Origin: Bacteroidetes bacterium HLUCCA01
GTDB taxonomy: Bacteria; Bacteroidota; Rhodothermia; Balneolales; HLUCCA01
Assembly (NCBI GenBank): GCA_001314545.1
Contig: LIHN01000004.1
Span: 124,001-188,000, forward strand
DNA length: 64,000 nucleotides
Direction: 5' to 3'
Shown here: piece by piece, positions 27,293 through 35,388 of the stretch
Position numbering within the stretch: the stretch's first letter is position 1
Layout: each line of letters opens with the position of its first letter
The notes under the pieces: generated by a model
The model's input: only the letters and a program-made list of their open reading frames with translations
Databases searched by the model: none
What the model was told of the DNA's origin: nothing
Position numbers and translations under genes: made by a program

Positions 27293-27414
27293 GAAGAACG
27301 GTCGCTAAGTACGGTATTTCGTGTTCAAAAAAATACAACATCCCATCCCAACTTACTATTCTCATTCATAACCCTCCGGACAATTAATCGGGATAACGAT
27401 CCTTTTTTACCGAC

Positions 27415-27791
27415 TTTTCCACACGTAGAGATAACAAAAGTAAAATTTTTAAAGGTTTTCTTCTTCTTTGTAGAGGGTGTGGATATGTGCATAACCTGGT
27501 TATCAGGATACTGCTGCTGCTGTGTTGAAAGAATGTGCATGGAGGTGTGGATAACTACCCTTTGTGGTAATAAAGACTTAGGTATACGTAGGTACGACTT
27601 ATCCACAGTGTCACATATAACACATATTCAGCAGCCATGCAGATATCCACAAATTAACTTATCCCGAACGCGCGTTGATAACAGCGGGTTTTATGTGGAT
27701 GAGATTGTATAACTAAATTTGCATTTTAAGTATTCTTCTTTCCCACAGGTTCCCCACAATCATTATCCACTTATACACATAGTTATCTACA
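27415..27791. other. Candidate chromosomal origin: DnaA-box cluster (oriC)
   Basis: The gap between purM and dtd (27293-27790) has no gene but is crowded with DnaA boxes. Perfect TTATCCACA: 27546-27554 (minus) and 27599-27607 (plus). Matches to TTWTNCACA: 27415-27423, 27486-27494 (minus) and 27771-27779. One mismatch: 27478-27486 (minus), 27643-27651, 27694-27702 (minus), 27739-27747, 27763-27771 and 27783-27791. Two AT-rich stretches, 27431-27470 and 27703-27738, could be unwinding elements. Such density is typical of oriC. mnmG-rsmG, two parS sites and gyrA-gyrB lie within 31 kb. dnaA itself is absent from the window, so a secondary DnaA-titration locus is an alternative. Confidence 0.72.
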
Positions 27792-28231
27792 TGCGAGCAG
27801 TTGTTCAACGCGTATCACAGGCCAGTGTAAACGTCAATAATAAAGTAGTTGGACGTATAGGCCATGGGCTGTTGGTACTTGTCGGATTTCATACTTCGGA
27901 TACCCCTGAGCAGGTTCAGTGGATCAGTGATAAAGTATTAAAATTGCGGATTTTTAACGATGAAGACGGGAAAATGAACCGATCTGTGCTGGATGTCAGG
28001 GGCTCTGTACTCATTGTTTCTCAGTTTACATTGTATGGTGATGCCCGGAAAGGAACCCGACCCAGTTTTATTGAGTCGGCCCGTCCTGAAGTTGCTGTTC
28101 CCCTGTATGAATACATGTTGCAATACCTCTCAAAAACAGGAAATATACCAGTTGAATCTGGTGAATTTGGTGCTATGATGGACGTGGCTTTGGTTAATGA
28201 TGGCCCGGTAACCATTATTCTGGAGCGTTGA
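27791..28231 (+). CDS. dtd: D-aminoacyl-tRNA deacylase
   Basis: Dtd hydrolyses D-aminoacyl-tRNAs (and Gly-tRNA-Ala) to keep D-amino acids out of proteins. The 146 residues start MRAVVQRVSQASV, the standard N-terminus. They contain GHGLLVLVGFH, SVLIVSQFTLYGDARKGTRPSF (the catalytic SQFTL block) and NDGPVTIILE, with the family FGAMMDV (FGAxM) motif. An in-frame start 24 codons upstream is rejected because it adds non-family residues and runs through the DnaA boxes. The last DnaA-like box overlaps the first base of the start codon. Confidence 0.96.
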   Translation: MRAVVQRVSQASVNVNNKVVGRIGHGLLVLVGFHTSDTPEQVQWISDKVLKLRIFNDEDGKMNRSVLDVRGSVLIVSQFTLYGDARKGTRPSFIESARPEVAVPLYEYMLQYLSKTGNIPVESGEFGAMMDVALVNDGPVTIILER

Positions 28232-29235
28232 TGAGTGTTCTATTCTTATTCATAGACGGTATCGGGTTGGCGGACGCATCCGAGTTTAATCCATTTTCTG
28301 AGCGCTATTTTCCCGGTTTTAACCGGTTGACAAGCGGCAGAAAGGTACTCAAAGATGGTCCGGCTCAACCAACACCAGACACAGAAATAACCAGCAGTTT
28401 TGCGAGTAGTCCCGCAGCAGAAACCATAGCTGACAAGTCACAGAGCACAAGTGTTCAATCCTCTGCCCCGGTCCTGTTCAAATCCATAGATGCATTACTC
28501 GGGGTAGATGGATTACCACAAAGCGGTACCGGACAGGCCAGTCTGTTCTCCGGGGAAAATGCCGCATCGTTGATTGGCAGGCATTTTGGTCCTTTCCCTC
28601 ATTCGGGTACCAAAGTTTTACTGCAGGAACGAAGCCTTTTTCATAAGGCTGCATCGGTCGGACTCAAACCACATTTTATCAATGCTTTTCCCGATGTTTT
28701 TTTCCAGCGCGCTGAGAAGAGGAATCGCTGGAGTTGTGCTACACTGATGACCCGAAGTGCCGGTTTACATATCAATTCATTGGAGGAAGTACGGCAGGGA
28801 AGTGCCGTAACCGCTGAAATCCTTCAGGATTACTGGCAATCGTTGCTGAACGTGGATATACCTTCCATAACGTATGGTGATGCAGCCCGCCGCGTAGTTG
28901 CATCGCTGAACAAGTACGATATCGTTCTGATGGAGTACTATCTTACCGACAAGGCCGGTCATTCCCGGAATATGGTTGACGCGGTGCGCTCAATTGAACG
29001 AATAGATGGATTTATCACCGCATTACTCGATGAACTGCAGGCTGGTAACAACCATACGTTAGTTGTAACCAGTGATCATGGGAACGTAGAAGATCTGAGC
29101 GTAAAAACACATACCTATAATCCGGTGCCCCTCATTGTAAGCGGTCCGCATGCCGCACAGTTTAATGAAATTACAGATCTCACCGGTGTAACACCGGCCA
29201 TTTTATCCTGTTTCCAGTATACCGGCAACTATTAG
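28231..29235 (+). CDS. Metalloenzyme of the phosphoglycerate-mutase/alkaline-phosphatase superfamily
   Basis: This 334-residue protein starts at the ATG overlapping the dtd stop (TGATG). Visible metal-site motifs are FLFIDGIGLAD at the N-terminus, GQASLFSGENAA, KAGHSRN, TSDHGNVED and HTYNPVPLIV. The last three are close to cofactor-independent phosphoglycerate mutase, but the protein is about 180 residues shorter and lacks the large insert. It is therefore a stand-alone member of the metalloenzyme superfamily. The substrate is unknown; phosphotransfer or phosphate-ester hydrolysis is the family expectation. It is translationally coupled to dtd, and its stop overlaps the convergent adk stop. 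Confidence 0.82.
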   Translation: MSVLFLFIDGIGLADASEFNPFSERYFPGFNRLTSGRKVLKDGPAQPTPDTEITSSFASSPAAETIADKSQSTSVQSSAPVLFKSIDALLGVDGLPQSGTGQASLFSGENAASLIGRHFGPFPHSGTKVLLQERSLFHKAASVGLKPHFINAFPDVFFQRAEKRNRWSCATLMTRSAGLHINSLEEVRQGSAVTAEILQDYWQSLLNVDIPSITYGDAARRVVASLNKYDIVLMEYYLTDKAGHSRNMVDAVRSIERIDGFITALLDELQAGNNHTLVVTSDHGNVEDLSVKTHTYNPVPLIVSGPHAAQFNEITDLTGVTPAILSCFQYTGNY

Positions 29236-29789
29236 TTATTAACGGCATCCAGAATACGCTGCTGGATATCCTCTACGCTTCCCAGGCCGTCGATAATTTT
29301 AGCCTGATTTTTAGCCTTGTAATATGCCAGAACAGGTGCGGTTTCCTGTTTGTACACACCCAGACGAACCTTAATCTTATCGGGCGTATCGTCTTCACGA
29401 CCTTGTCCGCGGTTTGTCAGGCGGCTGATTAGCTCTTCATCCGGTACTTCGAGAGCAATAAATGCATCTACTTTTTCGCCTCGTTGTGCAAGCAGGGCAT
29501 CAAAGGCTTCGGCCTGGGCAACTGTTCTGGGAAAACCATCCAGGATGTAGCCGTTTGCAAATTGGGATTTAGCGATGGTTTCAGCAACCAATGCAACCAC
29601 AACATCATCGCCCACCAGCTTACCGGAGTCCATAATAGCCTTTACTTTGACTCCCAGCGGTGTTTGGTTTTTAATAGCACTGCGGAATATATCGCCTGTG
29701 GATAATTGAGGAACACCGAGTTCCGTTTCCAATAATTTAGCCTGAGTACCTTTACCTGCCCCCGGCGGTCCAAATAAAATGAGTCGCAT
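29232..29789 (-). CDS. adk: Adenylate kinase (short form)
   Basis: Adk interconverts ATP and AMP with two ADP. The 185 residues start MRLILFGPPGAGKGTQAKLL (P-loop). They show QLSTGDIFRSAI (AMP site), GYILDGFPRTVAQAEAF, and the LID region SRLTNRGQGREDDTPDKIKVRL, which is the short type without a zinc finger. A TTG four codons upstream is possible but the ATG at 29789 fits the family. It ends in a 4-base overlap with the metalloenzyme stop on the other strand. Confidence 0.97.
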   Translation of the reverse strand: MRLILFGPPGAGKGTQAKLLETELGVPQLSTGDIFRSAIKNQTPLGVKVKAIMDSGKLVGDDVVVALVAETIAKSQFANGYILDGFPRTVAQAEAFDALLAQRGEKVDAFIALEVPDEELISRLTNRGQGREDDTPDKIKVRLGVYKQETAPVLAYYKAKNQAKIIDGLGSVEDIQQRILDAVNN

Positions 29790-29992
29790 ATAATTTTCCA
29801 ATAATTTTGAATGATAACCGGGGATAAATATAGGGTCACATCCCCATAAATAAAATGCAGATTTCCGGCATTCGTAATTGAGTCCAAATTTGGGTAAAAT
29901 GCATCACCTCTACACGATATAACCGCATACTCATTTACAAGATAACCGCTCCTTCCGTAAATATCCTGTAAATACAAATCACAACTTACCCC

Positions 29993-30967
29993 ATGTTAAC
30001 TCAAGACGCGCCCCAGGATACCACCGCTGTCACGATGGATGATACAACTAATATTGCCGATCAAATTGGTCAGAGGGTTGATACTTTTGATTCGGGTGTA
30101 CTCGAGCAAATCCACAATTTTTTAGCTATTCAGCTTTTTAATCTGCAGAATACCCCCGTTACGCTGTATTCATTGATTCTTTTTGTAATCTTTATCAGCG
30201 TTTTTTCGGTGGGTGGAAAGGTTATCAGCAGGCTTCTCTTTAAACGGGTACTTGGCAGGGTTGAGATGGATGAGGGGATCAGGTACACTCTCATTCGCTT
30301 TACCAACTACTTCGTGATTTTCATAGGGGTTGTAATCTCTTTTCAGTTCATTGGTATTGACCTGAGTGGACTGGCTGTAATATTCGGGTTGCTTTCGGTG
30401 GGTATTGGCTTTGGATTGCAAAACGTTACATCCAATTTTATTGCCGGTCTCATCCTTCTGATTGAACGACCCATCAAGGTAGGTGACCGCATTATTGTCA
30501 ATGATATGGAAGGGGATGTACGCGAGATAAATATGCGATCTACCACCATTCAGAGCCTGCAGAATATATCTATCATTGTACCCAATGCGGATTTTATTTC
30601 CGGTAACGTAGTGAATTACTCCTTTGGCGGGGATAATAGAATACGGGTAAGGGTGGATGTGGGAGTATCGTACGGAAGCGATCTGGACCTGGTGATACGA
30701 TCGCTGCGCGAGGCAGCCCTGCAGCATCCGGAAGTTATAAGGGAGCCGGAACCTACTGTATTATTCCGTAATTTCGGTGATTCATCCTGGGATCTTTCTG
30801 TCATTTCGTGGATAGATGATGCCAAACGACACTTTATTGTAGCCTCCGAAATACGGATGAACATCGTCAGAATATTCCGTCAACATGATATTGAAATTCC
30901 CTTTCCGCAACGTGACATCAACTTCCGCAACCTTATTGAGATTAAAAAAGATGAGAAATCGGGGTAA
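29993..30967 (+). CDS. MscS-family small-conductance mechanosensitive channel
   Basis: This 324-residue inner-membrane channel opens on membrane tension during hypo-osmotic shock. After a polar N-terminal 45 residues come about three membrane helices. The third is the pore-lining helix in SVGIGFGLQNVTSNFIAGL, followed by the beta domain ERPIKVGDRIIVNDMEGDVREINMRST, the best-conserved MscS stretch. The C-terminal alpha/beta domain ends near IEIPFPQRDI. The motifs are clear and length is usual for the short MscS class. It stands alone, and its own terminator is not obvious; the T-rich hairpin at 31253 is 285 bp away behind another promoter. Confidence 0.93.
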   Translation: MLTQDAPQDTTAVTMDDTTNIADQIGQRVDTFDSGVLEQIHNFLAIQLFNLQNTPVTLYSLILFVIFISVFSVGGKVISRLLFKRVLGRVEMDEGIRYTLIRFTNYFVIFIGVVISFQFIGIDLSGLAVIFGLLSVGIGFGLQNVTSNFIAGLILLIERPIKVGDRIIVNDMEGDVREINMRSTTIQSLQNISIIVPNADFISGNVVNYSFGGDNRIRVRVDVGVSYGSDLDLVIRSLREAALQHPEVIREPEPTVLFRNFGDSSWDLSVISWIDDAKRHFIVASEIRMNIVRIFRQHDIEIPFPQRDINFRNLIEIKKDEKSG

Positions 30968-31146
30968 AGGCACTATTTAGTGCACATAACTGTAAAGGAT
31001 GAACAATATTCGGTAAAGCACGCCGTTACTATACTTGTACACCATTAACTGTACAAAAAATATGCCGATTTAGATGTAAAACCCCGATAAATTCGTAAAG
31101 CAGGGTAAAAAAATAGCAAATTTTCATCAATAACATACTTATGCGA

Positions 31147-31177
31147 TTGATGCTGGCGTTAAAACCCCGTAACTTTG
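31147..31177 (+). promoter_or_regulatory. Promoter of a candidate small RNA
   Basis: TTG at 31147-31149, exactly 20 bases, then TAACTTTG at 31170-31177: a full match to TTG-N20-TAnnTTTG. It lies in a 465 bp region without a convincing gene and points at a terminator about 75 bases further on. Confidence 0.65.
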
Positions 31178-31183
31178 AACTTG

Positions 31184-31287
31184 ATTGAGGATAAAAGGAC
31201 TAGACCTCCATTACCTTCAAATCACATACATCTATTGACGACTAAGACCCAGGGCTCCACTTGTAGAAGGGTGGAGCCTTCTTTTTT
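31184..31287 (+). ncRNA. Candidate orphan small RNA (about 105 nt)
   Basis: A transcript starting about 7 bases after the promoter at 31147-31177 and ending at the terminator at 31253-31287 would be roughly 105 nt. It has no good start codon, and the open frame across it begins inside the promoter. It contains an exposed CCTCC (near 31206), complementary to the purine-rich GGAGG type of site, and ends in a perfect terminator stem. I do not recognise it as 6S RNA, SRP RNA, tmRNA or RNase P RNA. Boundaries are estimates. Confidence 0.5.
31253..31287 (+). terminator. Rho-independent terminator
   Basis: GGCTCCAC (31253-31260) and GTGGAGCC (31271-31278) form a perfect 8 bp stem with a 10-base loop, followed by TTCTTTTTT. 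It ends the candidate small RNA. It could also stop read-through from the MscS-family gene. Confidence 0.88.
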
Positions 31288-31432
31288 GCCCGAAAATCGC
31301 TTATCAACGGGAAAAAAGCAACCTATTCATTCCGGCATAACACTGAAAGCAGCAAGTTAACCTTAACTACCTGTATAAGCTTAACTTCGGTTAAAACTAC
31401 TTCCTGTGAGGGGACAATATAACAAAAAAAAG

Positions 31433-32830
31433 TTATGGGAAAATACCCAGTTGGCTATATGCCCGACCAATTTTTTCAATTGCACTCACAAAAGCTGCGG
31501 TACGAAGGTCAATACCGTGACGATCACGTATCTCTTTGATTTCGTTGTACGCTGTCACCATGGTGTCTTCCAGGCCTGAATCTACAATATCGCGTTCATC
31601 GGCTCCATGAACAATACTTTTGTATTGAACATCCGTAAGCTTTCTGCCCACCAGTGATTCAACCCCTTCTACAATTTTACGGAAAGCGTTTTCTTCAAAA
31701 CGTCTATCCATCCGGCCAAATCGAACGTGTGAAAGGTTCTTAAGCCATTCGAAGTAGGAAACAGTAACCCCACCGGCATTGAGGTAGTTGTCTGGTATAA
31801 TCAGAGCTCCGCGGTTCTTGATAATATCGTGTGCCTCCGGACTGGTGGGTCCGTTAGCGCCCTCACCAATGATTTTTGCACTGATTCGCGGGGCATTCTC
31901 AGCGGTAATCTGATTTTCCAGAGCAGCGGGTATCAGGATATCGCACTCCACTTCCAGCGCTGCGCGGCTGTCCATGTTTTGTGCTCCGGGAAAATCCAGA
32001 ATACTTCCTGTTTCGGTACGATGTGCAACCACACGGTCCAGATCCAGGCCTTTGGCACTGTAAATGGCACCTTCGTACTCAATCAGACAGGTAAGCAGAG
32101 CACCGGCTTCCTGAAAGTTTTTTGCCGCATGATAGCCAACTTTACCCAGTCCCTGAACGGCAACACGTTTACCTTCAATACCGGGTTTCAGACCCAGTTT
32201 TTTCATATCGTCGGCCATGGCACAGGCTTCACGTATTCCGAAAAAAACGCCTCTGCCGGTGGCTTCGGCTCTGCCACGGATACCTGCCTGATGAACGGGC
32301 TTACCGGTTACACAGGCCATAGCATCAATGGACGGAGCGAGTGAGCTGTAGGTATCAGCAATCCATGCCATTTCTTGTTCTCCGGTTCCGTAATCGGGTG
32401 CAGGAACGTCAATACCGGGACCTATAAAGTTTTTTTTCCACAGCTCATAGGTATACCGACGGGTGATACGTTCCAGTTCGTGTCTGGAATAATCACTCCG
32501 CTCAATCTTGATACCCCCTTTAGCCCCTCCAAAAGGTACATCTACGACGGCACACTTATAGGTCATCAGCGCTGCCAGGGCGGTAACTTCGTCTTCATTG
32601 ACCAGGGCACTGTAGCGAATCCCGCCTTTGGTAGGAGTACGATGCTGGCTGTGTTCGGCCCTCCAGGCGTGAATAGTGACCACCTCGCCATTATCGCGTT
32701 CAAGTGGAAAAGTTACGTGATAGACGCTGTTGCAGGTTTTAATCTGGTTTAAAATGCCCTTAGGCAGGTCAACATAGGCAGCGGCCCGGTCAAAGTTTTG
32801 ATTGACCTGCTCAAAAAATTTCTGCGACAT
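31433..32830 (-). CDS. gdhA: Glu/Leu/Phe/Val-family dehydrogenase (glutamate dehydrogenase)
   Basis: The enzyme reversibly converts glutamate to 2-oxoglutarate and ammonia with NAD(P). The 465 residues carry the substrate-binding [10 protein letters not shown] and the catalytic-lysine block [16 protein letters not shown]. Further on are [17 protein letters not shown], the Rossmann region [17 protein letters not shown], and [12 protein letters not shown]. Cofactor preference cannot be told safely by eye. It is a single gene, convergent with the small-RNA region and followed upstream by ftsY on the same strand after 73 bp. Confidence 0.95.
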   Translation of the reverse strand: MSQKFFEQVNQNFDRAAAYVDLPKGILNQIKTCNSVYHVTFPLERDNGEVVTIHAWRAEHSQHRTPTKGGIRYSALVNEDEVTALAALMTYKCAVVDVPFGGAKGGIKIERSDYSRHELERITRRYTYELWKKNFIGPGIDVPAPDYGTGEQEMAWIADTYSSLAPSIDAMACVTGKPVHQAGIRGRAEATGRGVFFGIREACAMADDMKKLGLKPGIEGKRVAVQGLGKVGYHAAKNFQEAGALLTCLIEYEGAIYSAKGLDLDRVVAHRTETGSILDFPGAQNMDSRAALEVECDILIPAALENQITAENAPRISAKIIGEGANGPTSPEAHDIIKNRGALIIPDNYLNAGGVTVSYFEWLKNLSHVRFGRMDRRFEENAFRKIVEGVESLVGRKLTDVQYKSIVHGADERDIVDSGLEDTMVTAYNEIKEIRDRHGIDLRTAAFVSAIEKIGRAYSQLGIFP

Positions 32831-32903
32831 AGGTGATTTATCCTCTGCTTAGTGATTTAAACTGCTGGTTTTCATAGTTCCGGCAAGGAAACCACAGCTG
32901 GTT

Positions 32904-33857
32904 TTATCCTTTGAATAATGCTTCTACAAACGCTACACGATCGAACAGCTGGAGATCCTCTATTTTCTCACCAACACCAATATACTTAACGGGTACGTCC
33001 AGCTCTGAGGATATCCCGATGGCAATGCCTCCTTTTGCCGTTCCGTCCAGCTTAGTCAGTGCCAGGCCGGTTATATCAACGGCCTGGGTAAATGCCTTGG
33101 CTTGCTGCATCGCGTTTTGTCCGGTAGAGGCGTCCAATACCAGAATAACCTCGTGTGGTGCACCCTCAACAACCTTATTCATCACCCGTTTAATTTTTGA
33201 AAGCTCATCCATCAGCGCTGTTTTATTGTGCAGCCTTCCTGCGGTATCAATCAGGGCAATGTCGGCTCCGCGTTTTAAGGCAGCGGCAACGGTATCATAG
33301 GCCACTGCGGCCGGGTCTGCGTTCTGACCCTGCTGTACGATGGGGACGCCGGCACGTTCACTCCAGATGGTAAGCTGTTGAACAGCTGCAGCACGAAAAG
33401 TATCAGCCGCACCGAGAATTACCGATTTTCCTGCCAGTTTGTGCAGGTGCGCGAGCTTCCCTATTGTTGTTGTTTTGCCTACACCGTTCACCCCTACAAT
33501 CAAAACCACATGGGGCTTATTGGGTAACTCTGCGTCAAAGTCGGCTGGTTTGTCCTGATCATTTTCCCTGAGCAAGCCTATTATTTCCTCCCGCAGAATA
33601 CGCTGAAGGTCCTGGCTTCCCAGGTATTTATCACGGGCTACCCGCTCCTCAATTCGTCGTATAATTTTCAGGGTAGTAGGCACGCCCACATCCGAGCGGA
33701 TGAGTACCTCTTCAAGCTCATCAAGGACTTCATCGTCTACTTTATCCTTACCTGCTATGGCCTTGGTAAGTTTGCCGAGTATGCCCTCCCGACTTTTTTC
33801 AAGGCCTTCATCGAGGCGTTCCTGTTTTTTGAATCCCAGTTTTTCCAGAAAACCCAT
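32904..33857 (-). CDS. ftsY: Signal recognition particle receptor FtsY
   Basis: FtsY docks SRP-ribosome complexes at the membrane through a GTPase heterodimer with Ffh. The 317 residues have a short N-terminal charged stretch, the N helical domain (about 30-100), then the G domain. GTPase motifs are GVNGVGKTTTIGKLAHL (P-loop), DTFRAAAVQQL, DTAGRLHNK and TKLDGTAKGG. The acidic A domain of E. coli FtsY is missing, as in many bacteria outside the Proteobacteria. The gene follows pgsA on the same strand after a 108 bp gap that holds a tandem repeat. Confidence 0.97.
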   Translation of the reverse strand: MGFLEKLGFKKQERLDEGLEKSREGILGKLTKAIAGKDKVDDEVLDELEEVLIRSDVGVPTTLKIIRRIEERVARDKYLGSQDLQRILREEIIGLLRENDQDKPADFDAELPNKPHVVLIVGVNGVGKTTTIGKLAHLHKLAGKSVILGAADTFRAAAVQQLTIWSERAGVPIVQQGQNADPAAVAYDTVAAALKRGADIALIDTAGRLHNKTALMDELSKIKRVMNKVVEGAPHEVILVLDASTGQNAMQQAKAFTQAVDITGLALTKLDGTAKGGIAIGISSELDVPVKYIGVGEKIEDLQLFDRVAFVEALFKG

Positions 33858-33939
33858 GCGAGTCTGCTTATGTATTGGCTTCGGTTCCGGCGTTAAGACC
33901 GGTTGGATGCGGATGAATGATGTATCGCCTGCCTGTCTC

Positions 33940-33972
33940 GTAGTCAGTTAGTAGTCAGTTAGTAGTCAGTTA
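33940..33972. repeat. Three perfect 11 bp tandem repeats at the pgsA 3' end
   Basis: GTAGTCAGTTA occurs three times head to tail (33940-33950, 33951-33961, 33962-33972). The pgsA stop codon (33966-33968) lies in the copy nearest the gene. Because the unit is 11 bp, a change in copy number would not alter the protein as long as the first copy keeps the stop. Confidence 0.9.
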
Positions 33973-34553
33973 TAGGAGGCACCGCGTAAAATACGTACAA
34001 ATCGGTAGAGATAATCGCCGAATGAATAGACCATCAGCACGGTGGTTCCTGTCAGAAAAAACTGTACAACACTGACATTTTCCGGAAAATACATGGCTGC
34101 AATCCAGTACATGGCCAGTGCATTGACAAATACCTTGCCTGACATGACGGACATGGCCACTTTACCACGGCTGACTCTCAGGTATATTGAACCAGCCAGT
34201 ATGAGCGCATCACGGCTCAGCGATACCACCAGAAACCAAAGCGGAATCTTACCCAGGTACACGGCAAAAATGAATAATATCCCGGCCATGATTTTATCAG
34301 CTATAGGGTCGATCACTTTGCCCAGTTCTGATATTTCATCATGTTTGCGTGCCGCCCAGCCATCCAGATAATCACTGATGATTCCGTAAAAAATTAGCGC
34401 GGTAAAAATCCACGTAATTCCTCCATAGTACTGGTAGATCCAGATCAGTGGTACGGAAACCACAATACGGGAGACCGAGAACATATTAGCCAGGGTAAAA
34501 ACCTTATTGGTTACCCTAACAGGCTTGTCGTCAGCATGGTCTGCAGCCATCAT
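33966..34553 (-). CDS. pgsA: CDP-diacylglycerol-glycerol-3-phosphate 3-phosphatidyltransferase
   Basis: PgsA makes phosphatidylglycerol phosphate from CDP-diacylglycerol in the inner membrane. The 195 residues contain the CDP-alcohol phosphotransferase signature DG-x2-AR-x8-G-x3-D-x3-D as DYLDGWAARKHDEISELGKV followed by IDPIAD. About five hydrophobic helices surround it, and TLANMFSVSRI is the usual N-terminal motif. Two ATGs (34553 and 34550) are equally good starts. It shares the phospholipid pathway with plsY at the window's left edge, though far from it. Confidence 0.94.
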   Translation of the reverse strand: MMAADHADDKPVRVTNKVFTLANMFSVSRIVVSVPLIWIYQYYGGITWIFTALIFYGIISDYLDGWAARKHDEISELGKVIDPIADKIMAGILFIFAVYLGKIPLWFLVVSLSRDALILAGSIYLRVSRGKVAMSVMSGKVFVNALAMYWIAAMYFPENVSVVQFFLTGTTVLMVYSFGDYLYRFVRILRGASYN

Positions 34554-34792
34554 GGAGGAATCGGTTGAGGTTGATGTTCAGGTTTTCGAAAGCATGGAAG
34601 ATTACGTTGCCATGCTGGAAAACGAGGAGTCAGTTGAGCTTGGTGTTCTGGTTTTGGCAGGAGCAGCTTATATATTCTGCGTACCTTTCAACGCTGTTGT
34701 CCCAGACGGGTTCGGCACGCATTGGTTTCTGGTTTCTACAGAATTTATCCAAAATTTGACTGGAATATAAACTTTTTGACGGTTTCGGGACT

Positions 34793-35344
34793 ATGAAGAA
34801 TAATAACAGACTGGTTGAATCCACCCACTCATCAGAGCAGGTTTTCTCAGGTGTTTTGCTTAATGTCAACCGCGACTATGCCCGATTGCCCAATGGAGAG
34901 CTGTCGGTCAGGGAGTGGATCCGCCACCCGGGTGCCTGCGCAGTAGTACCTCTTTTTGAAAACGGTGATGTAATGTTACTCAAGCAGTTTCGCTATCCCG
35001 TTAAAACCATGTTCTGGGAAGTTCCGGCCGGCAAAATTGATCAGGGTGAAAATCAGGATGTTACTGCGTATCGTGAACTCCTGGAAGAAACCGGCATCAA
35101 GGCAGGATTGCTGCATTATATCGGCCATTTTTATCCGTGTATCGGTTATTCAAACGAGGTAATTCATATTTACATCGCTACCGACCTTCAACTTACCGAC
35201 CTTCAGACGGATGAGGATGAATTTGTTGAACCCGAACGCATTTCATTCAATGAGGCACTGGAAATGGTGCACTCCGGCGCCATAAACGACGGAAAAACCG
35301 TTACCTGTCTGCTTCGGGCAGAACAATGGATTAAATCACAATAA
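34793..35344 (+). CDS. Nudix hydrolase, ADP-ribose pyrophosphatase-like
   Basis: This 183-residue protein has a full Nudix box, GX5EX7REUXEEXGU, as GKIDQGE then seven residues then RELLEETGI, giving the metal-binding helix. The motif is preceded by FWEVPAG, typical of ADP-sugar pyrophosphatases, and followed by FYPCIGYSNEVIHIY. It probably hydrolyses ADP-ribose or a related nucleoside diphosphate sugar. It starts 44 bp before dinB's gap on the same strand and may share a transcript with it. Substrate assignment is from family resemblance only. Confidence 0.9.
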   Translation: MKNNNRLVESTHSSEQVFSGVLLNVNRDYARLPNGELSVREWIRHPGACAVVPLFENGDVMLLKQFRYPVKTMFWEVPAGKIDQGENQDVTAYRELLEETGIKAGLLHYIGHFYPCIGYSNEVIHIYIATDLQLTDLQTDEDEFVEPERISFNEALEMVHSGAINDGKTVTCLLRAEQWIKSQ

Positions 35345-35388
35345 ATATGTGTATTATATGTGCATCCTGAAATAACGGAAGGTTCGGT

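Noticed and set aside
31175-31360. 61-codon plus-strand frame across the small-RNA region
   Set aside because: It starts with a TTG inside the promoter element and runs through a strong terminator; the residues show no pattern of a real protein.
33940-33972. CRISPR-like array at the tandem repeat
   Set aside because: The units are 11 bp with no spacers between them and no cas genes nearby, so this is a simple tandem repeat.
34507-34551. Longer start for the repeated small frame near pgsA
   Set aside because: The extra codons are antisense to the pgsA N-terminus and have no ribosome site; coding status of even the shorter frame is doubtful.
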